Of a stretch of 8,388 bases of DNA, positions 6,018 through 8,388 are shown in pieces. This stretch comes from Rickettsiales bacterium (GTDB taxonomy: Bacteria; Pseudomonadota; Alphaproteobacteria; Rickettsiales; UBA1997). The first letter of the stretch is position 1; each line of letters starts with the position of its first letter. The notes beneath the pieces are model-generated. The model was not told the DNA's origin and searched no databases. It saw nothing but the letters and a program-made list of their open reading frames with translations. Where the stretch lies: positions 1-8,388 of the forward strand of contig CANGNU010000039.1 in NCBI GenBank assembly GCA_947455365.1. The letters are read 5' to 3'. A program made the position numbers and the translations under genes.

Positions 6018-6278
6018 ATGTGGAAAATACATTATCAACAACAACCAGTAAAATTCTTAAAAAAACTAGATAACCCAACTAAAGAGAAAATTTTAGATTA
6101 TTTAGAAAAAATTTTAACTGCAAAAAATCCAAAAATTTTTGGCAAAGCGTTGTCGGCAAATTTGACGGGGCTTTGGCGTTACAGGGTTGGTGACTATCGA
6201 ATAATTTGTGATATTCGCCAAAAAGAGTTAATAATTCTTGTGATTGATATTGGTCATAGAAAAAATATTTACCGATAA
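6018..6278 (+). CDS. RelE/ParE-superfamily toxin, probable mRNA interferase
   Basis: This 86-residue protein has the compact RelE fold signature: helices up to residue 36, then GLWRYRVGDYRIICDI (51-66) and the terminal strand LVIDIGHRKNIYR (74-86). Arg54, Arg56, Arg61, Arg81 and Tyr85 are in the positions of basic and aromatic residues that RelE toxins use for ribosome-dependent mRNA cleavage. GHRKNIYR is typical of RelE/StbE toxins rather than ParE gyrase poisons, although sequence alone cannot exclude ParE activity. The frame is open from 5958, but the ATG at 6018 is preferred because it starts at the family's usual N-terminus and does not overlap the antitoxin. All key residues look intact. 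The TAA stop touches the ATG of tadA. Confidence 0.87.
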   Translation: MWKIHYQQQPVKFLKKLDNPTKEKILDYLEKILTAKNPKIFGKALSANLTGLWRYRVGDYRIICDIRQKELIILVIDIGHRKNIYR

Positions 6279-6737
6279 ATGATTAATAAATTTATGGCCG
6301 AGGCCTTGCGCCAAGCGCAGCTGGCTTTTGACAATGATGAAGTTCCGGTTGGCGCAGTTGTGGTTAGAAATGGCGAGATTATTGCAAGTGGATATAATCA
6401 GAACCGCACCAATGTTGACCCCAGCGCTCATGCTGAAATTTTAGTTTTGCGCGCGGCGGCGTTAAAAATTGCCTCAGCGCGGCTTGATGATTGCGATTTA
6501 TATGTTACGCTAGAGCCTTGCGCCATGTGCGCTGCGGCCATTTCTTTGGCGCGCATTCACAATGTTTATTATGCTTGTGGTGATGAAAAATTTGGCGCGG
6601 TAGAAAATGGCGTGAGGTTTTTTGGCAGTGCTTCTTGCTATCACAAGCCCGAGGTTTATTCGGGAATTGGCGAAGGGGAATCGAAGAGAATGTTGCAAGA
6701 TTTTTTTGCGAAGAAGCGTGCGGTGCCAAAGCTTTAG
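6279..6737 (+). CDS. tadA: tRNA-specific adenosine deaminase (TadA)
   Basis: TadA deaminates adenosine 34 of tRNA-Arg(ACG) to inosine, needed to read CGU, CGC and CGA codons. The 152-residue protein is of normal length and has the zinc and catalytic residues of the cytidine/deoxycytidylate deaminase fold: SAHAEIL (49-55; His51, Glu53) and TLEPCAMCAAAI (77-88; Cys81, Cys84). FMAEALRQAQLAF and EVPVGAVVV near the N-terminus, and the DEKFGAVENG segment (102-111), are also typical. The ATG at 6279 abuts the toxin TAA; Met6 (6294) is an alternative start. The gene therefore depends on transcription from upstream, perhaps the toxin-antitoxin promoter. The TAG stop is the first three bases of the repeat element that follows. 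It is clearly GC-richer than the two preceding genes. Confidence 0.94.
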   Translation: MINKFMAEALRQAQLAFDNDEVPVGAVVVRNGEIIASGYNQNRTNVDPSAHAEILVLRAAALKIASARLDDCDLYVTLEPCAMCAAAISLARIHNVYYACGDEKFGAVENGVRFFGSASCYHKPEVYSGIGEGESKRMLQDFFAKKRAVPKL

Positions 6738-6849
6738 ATTTCCGTTTTCACGGAAATGACATGGTTGAGGGAATGACATGGTTGAAGGAATGGCATGGTT
6801 GAGGGAATGACACCGACAGTCGTGTCATTTTCGCACAAGCGGGAATCTA
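6735..6849. repeat. 115-bp element with inverted ends and three 17-bp tandem units
   Basis: The left end (6735-6761) and the reverse complement of the right end (6823-6849) match at 21 of 27 positions; both begin TAGATT and finish AAATGACA. The left end forms a hairpin, ATTTCCG with CGGAAAT. The right end keeps only a decayed version. The middle is three 17-bp units. The element fills almost the whole gap between the converging tadA and the transporter gene. It looks like a dispersed REP- or MITE-like sequence and may work as a two-way terminator. Copies elsewhere cannot be checked here. Confidence 0.7.
6756..6806 (+). repeat. Three tandem copies of a 17-bp unit
   Basis: The units are ATGACATGGTTGAGGGA, ATGACATGGTTGAAGGA and ATGGCATGGTTGAGGGA, followed by ATGACA of a fourth. 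They differ by single bases, so the duplication is recent. The length is not a multiple of three and the repeat is non-coding. Confidence 0.9.
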
Positions 6850-6851
6850 TA

Positions 6852-8388
6852 TTAACAACAACTTGTGCTAATTTCAAAAAACACCAAATTATTTTCTTTT
6901 TCTGGCGAAAAACTAAGATTCGATTTATTCACCGCCCAAGAATAAGTAAGTGACGCATTAAAATATCGACTTTCAAAAATGCCTTTGGCACCAGCGCCGG
7001 CAAGCCTTCCCTCTGATCCATTATATTTATTTCTAACATAACCAAAATCATAAAAAGGCTCAAATTTAAATTTCTTGAGCTGTGAAATATTCTTGATGAA
7101 AAAGTTAGAACTTTCTTGCGAGAAAAGCGGCGCAATTAGCGAGCCAATGTTAAAATTTGCTTTGTTGCGCAAGTAGTATCCGCTATCGCCGCTAATGTAA
7201 GTTTCACGAAATCCGCGCACTGAATAATAGCCACCAACCGAGAACTGCTCTGAACCGTAGAGGGTTTGCTTGGCATATTGACTGTCTAGTTCAGTGGTTA
7301 AAATTATTGGCGCGTTAATTTTTGGAATGGTAATTTTTTTGGAAGCAGAAGCGTAAAATTTAAAAACTTCAAATTGCGCTTTGGCAACTGAAGCACCGAT
7401 ATTTTTTTGATCTTGCAACGCATTCAAAACCTTCAAACCCTTAGAGTATGAAGGCTTTAAATAAAGACTGGTAGTATCGTTAAAATGATAAGAAGCGGCA
7501 AATCCTAAATTTAAAACCGACAGTCTTCTTTGTGAATTATCATTTGCTACGCCAGCGGTAGTGCTCGCAGATTGCTTGGCTGTAAGCGAGGCATTAGTTG
7601 AAAGTCGCAAATTAACCGTGTTTAATAATACGCGATCAATGGTAACTTTATTTTGCTTGGAAAAGCCCGTCACTTCTGATTCAGTGGCGTTATCAAGGTG
7701 GCCTTTAAATTCGCTGTGAGAATAATCGTAAGAAAAAGTATTGTACTTAAATGGAATTGAAAGCCCACCATTGAATGATTTTATGTCTTTATTTTTGTTG
7801 TTGTCATGCAAATTTGTTGCGTAATTTAAATTGATGTTGTCATTTAGAGAGAGTAAGTTGTCAAGGCTTGACGACAAGGTAGTTCTTTGCACGCCAGTAA
7901 ATTTGTTACCAAGGTTGTCCTTACCCGCAGTAAGGCGCAAGGGCAATCGTTTGTTATTTTCGATGACAATTTTGCTGAGTCCATCGGCACTTCCCGGTTC
8001 AATTTTCATCACCGCAGCATTTGATTGTAGGCGGTTAATTTGGTACATTCCTTGATTGACATCTTTTAGGTTTAGAGTCTTGCCCTCAGCCATTCCAAAG
8101 GCGGCGAATTCTTGCATTTTGTCGGTAAATTTATCTTGACCAAGAAGAATTTTTTCTATCTTTCCTTCAATTATTTTTAACTCGAAAATTCCACTTTGTA
8201 AATTTTGTTGCGGCACAATTACTTGCGCGGTGGCGTTGCCAATGCTTTGGTAGTAGGCATTAACCGCAGCAACAACTTCGCTAAGAATTTTTGCCTCAAA
8301 ACATTCACCAATGAATGGTGCGACAAGTTCTTGCTGGCGCGAATTGCTAAGATAATTGGCGCCGTTTAATTTTATTTTTTTAATTTGG
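6852..8388 (-). CDS. TpsB/ShlB-type outer membrane transporter of two-partner secretion (N-terminus beyond right edge)
   Basis: These Omp85-superfamily barrels export a large TpsA partner (adhesin, hemolysin or contact toxin) across the outer membrane. The frame is open from the right edge to TAA at 6854-6852, 511 visible residues; the signal peptide and N-terminus are missing. A GTG at 8216 is not the true start, because upstream codons encode a POTRA domain: IKLNGANYLSNSRQQELVAPF, then EVVAAVNAYYQSIGNATAQVIVPQQ, ending in SGIFELKIIEGKIEKI. A second, ShlB-type POTRA follows (LNLKDVNQGMYQINRL and AAVMKIEPGSADG). The rest is beta-barrel, with the Omp85 loop motif SVRGFRE (codons near 7220) and a C-terminal FYDFGYV segment. 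The chain ends FFEISTSCC, not in the usual aromatic residue. A TpsA partner would be expected outside the window. Confidence 0.88.
   Translation of the reverse strand, partial: QIKKIKLNGANYLSNSRQQELVAPFIGECFEAKILSEVVAAVNAYYQSIGNATAQVIVPQQNLQSGIFELKIIEGKIEKILLGQDKFTDKMQEFAAFGMAEGKTLNLKDVNQGMYQINRLQSNAAVMKIEPGSADGLSKIVIENNKRLPLRLTAGKDNLGNKFTGVQRTTLSSSLDNLLSLNDNINLNYATNLHDNNKNKDIKSFNGGLSIPFKYNTFSYDYSHSEFKGHLDNATESEVTGFSKQNKVTIDRVLLNTVNLRLSTNASLTAKQSASTTAGVANDNSQRRLSVLNLGFAASYHFNDTTSLYLKPSYSKGLKVLNALQDQKNIGASVAKAQFEVFKFYASASKKITIPKINAPIILTTELDSQYAKQTLYGSEQFSVGGYYSVRGFRETYISGDSGYYLRNKANFNIGSLIAPLFSQESSNFFIKNISQLKKFKFEPFYDFGYVRNKYNGSEGRLAGAGAKGIFESRYFNASLTYSWAVNKSNLSFSPEKENNLVFFEISTSCC

Noticed and set aside
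6756..6812. Tandem units as a CRISPR array or a short coding repeat
   Set aside because: The units are 17 bp, directly adjacent with no spacers, and each contains an ATG that soon meets TGA.
8214..8216. GTG as the start of the outer membrane transporter
   Set aside because: Codons upstream continue in frame to the edge and encode a recognisable POTRA domain.

Overview
The window looks like a chromosomal segment of a low-GC alphaproteobacterium. The strongest evidence is a circularly permuted, two-piece tmRNA gene (ssrA) next to a gene for the alphaproteobacterial form of the ClpXP adaptor SspB. Genes for meso-diaminopimelate peptidoglycan (murE), de novo pyrimidine synthesis (pyrF), phospholipid synthesis (plsY) and branched-chain amino acid transamination (ilvE) argue against an extremely reduced Rickettsia-like genome. 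A deep-branching or host-associated alphaproteobacterium (Rickettsiales- or Holosporales-like) is plausible, but the genus cannot be set from this sequence. Clear Shine-Dalgarno sequences are largely missing in front of the genes.

Minus strand, read from position 5550 down to 1: ilvE (5550-4666); a promoter and the permuted ssrA (about 4560-4133: acceptor piece, 110-nt intervening segment, coding piece with the tag frame); sspB (4104-3598), overlapping plsY (3601-3002) by ATGA; pyrF (2952-2251); murE (2211-637); then, after 156 nt, the start of an AT-rich restriction/modification-type gene with a PD-(D/E)XK nuclease motif that runs off the left edge (480-1). Plus strand: a ribbon-helix-helix antitoxin and RelE-type toxin pair (5744-6278), directly followed by tadA (6279-6737), whose ATG touches the toxin stop codon. 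A 115-bp element with inverted ends and three 17-bp tandem units fills the space between tadA and the converging gene. That gene, on the minus strand, is a TpsB/ShlB-type outer membrane transporter (8388-6852) cut by the right edge.

The most interesting part is ssrA-sspB. tmRNA rescues stalled ribosomes and adds a degradation tag, and SspB delivers tagged proteins to ClpXP. Here the tag reads ANDNFANDNIEFAPVAIAA. It is longer than the usual alphaproteobacterial tag (Caulobacter type ANDNFAEEFAVAA) and carries the ANDN motif, the part SspB binds, twice in tandem. Every repeated ANDN codon differs at the third base, so the peptide repeat is old or selected. The gene for the adaptor that would read this tag starts 28 nt after the last tmRNA hairpin. 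The data suggest a tag-adaptor pair that may have co-evolved towards two-site recognition. The other genes are mostly housekeeping, with three accessory insertions: the restriction-type gene, the toxin-antitoxin pair and the repeat element.
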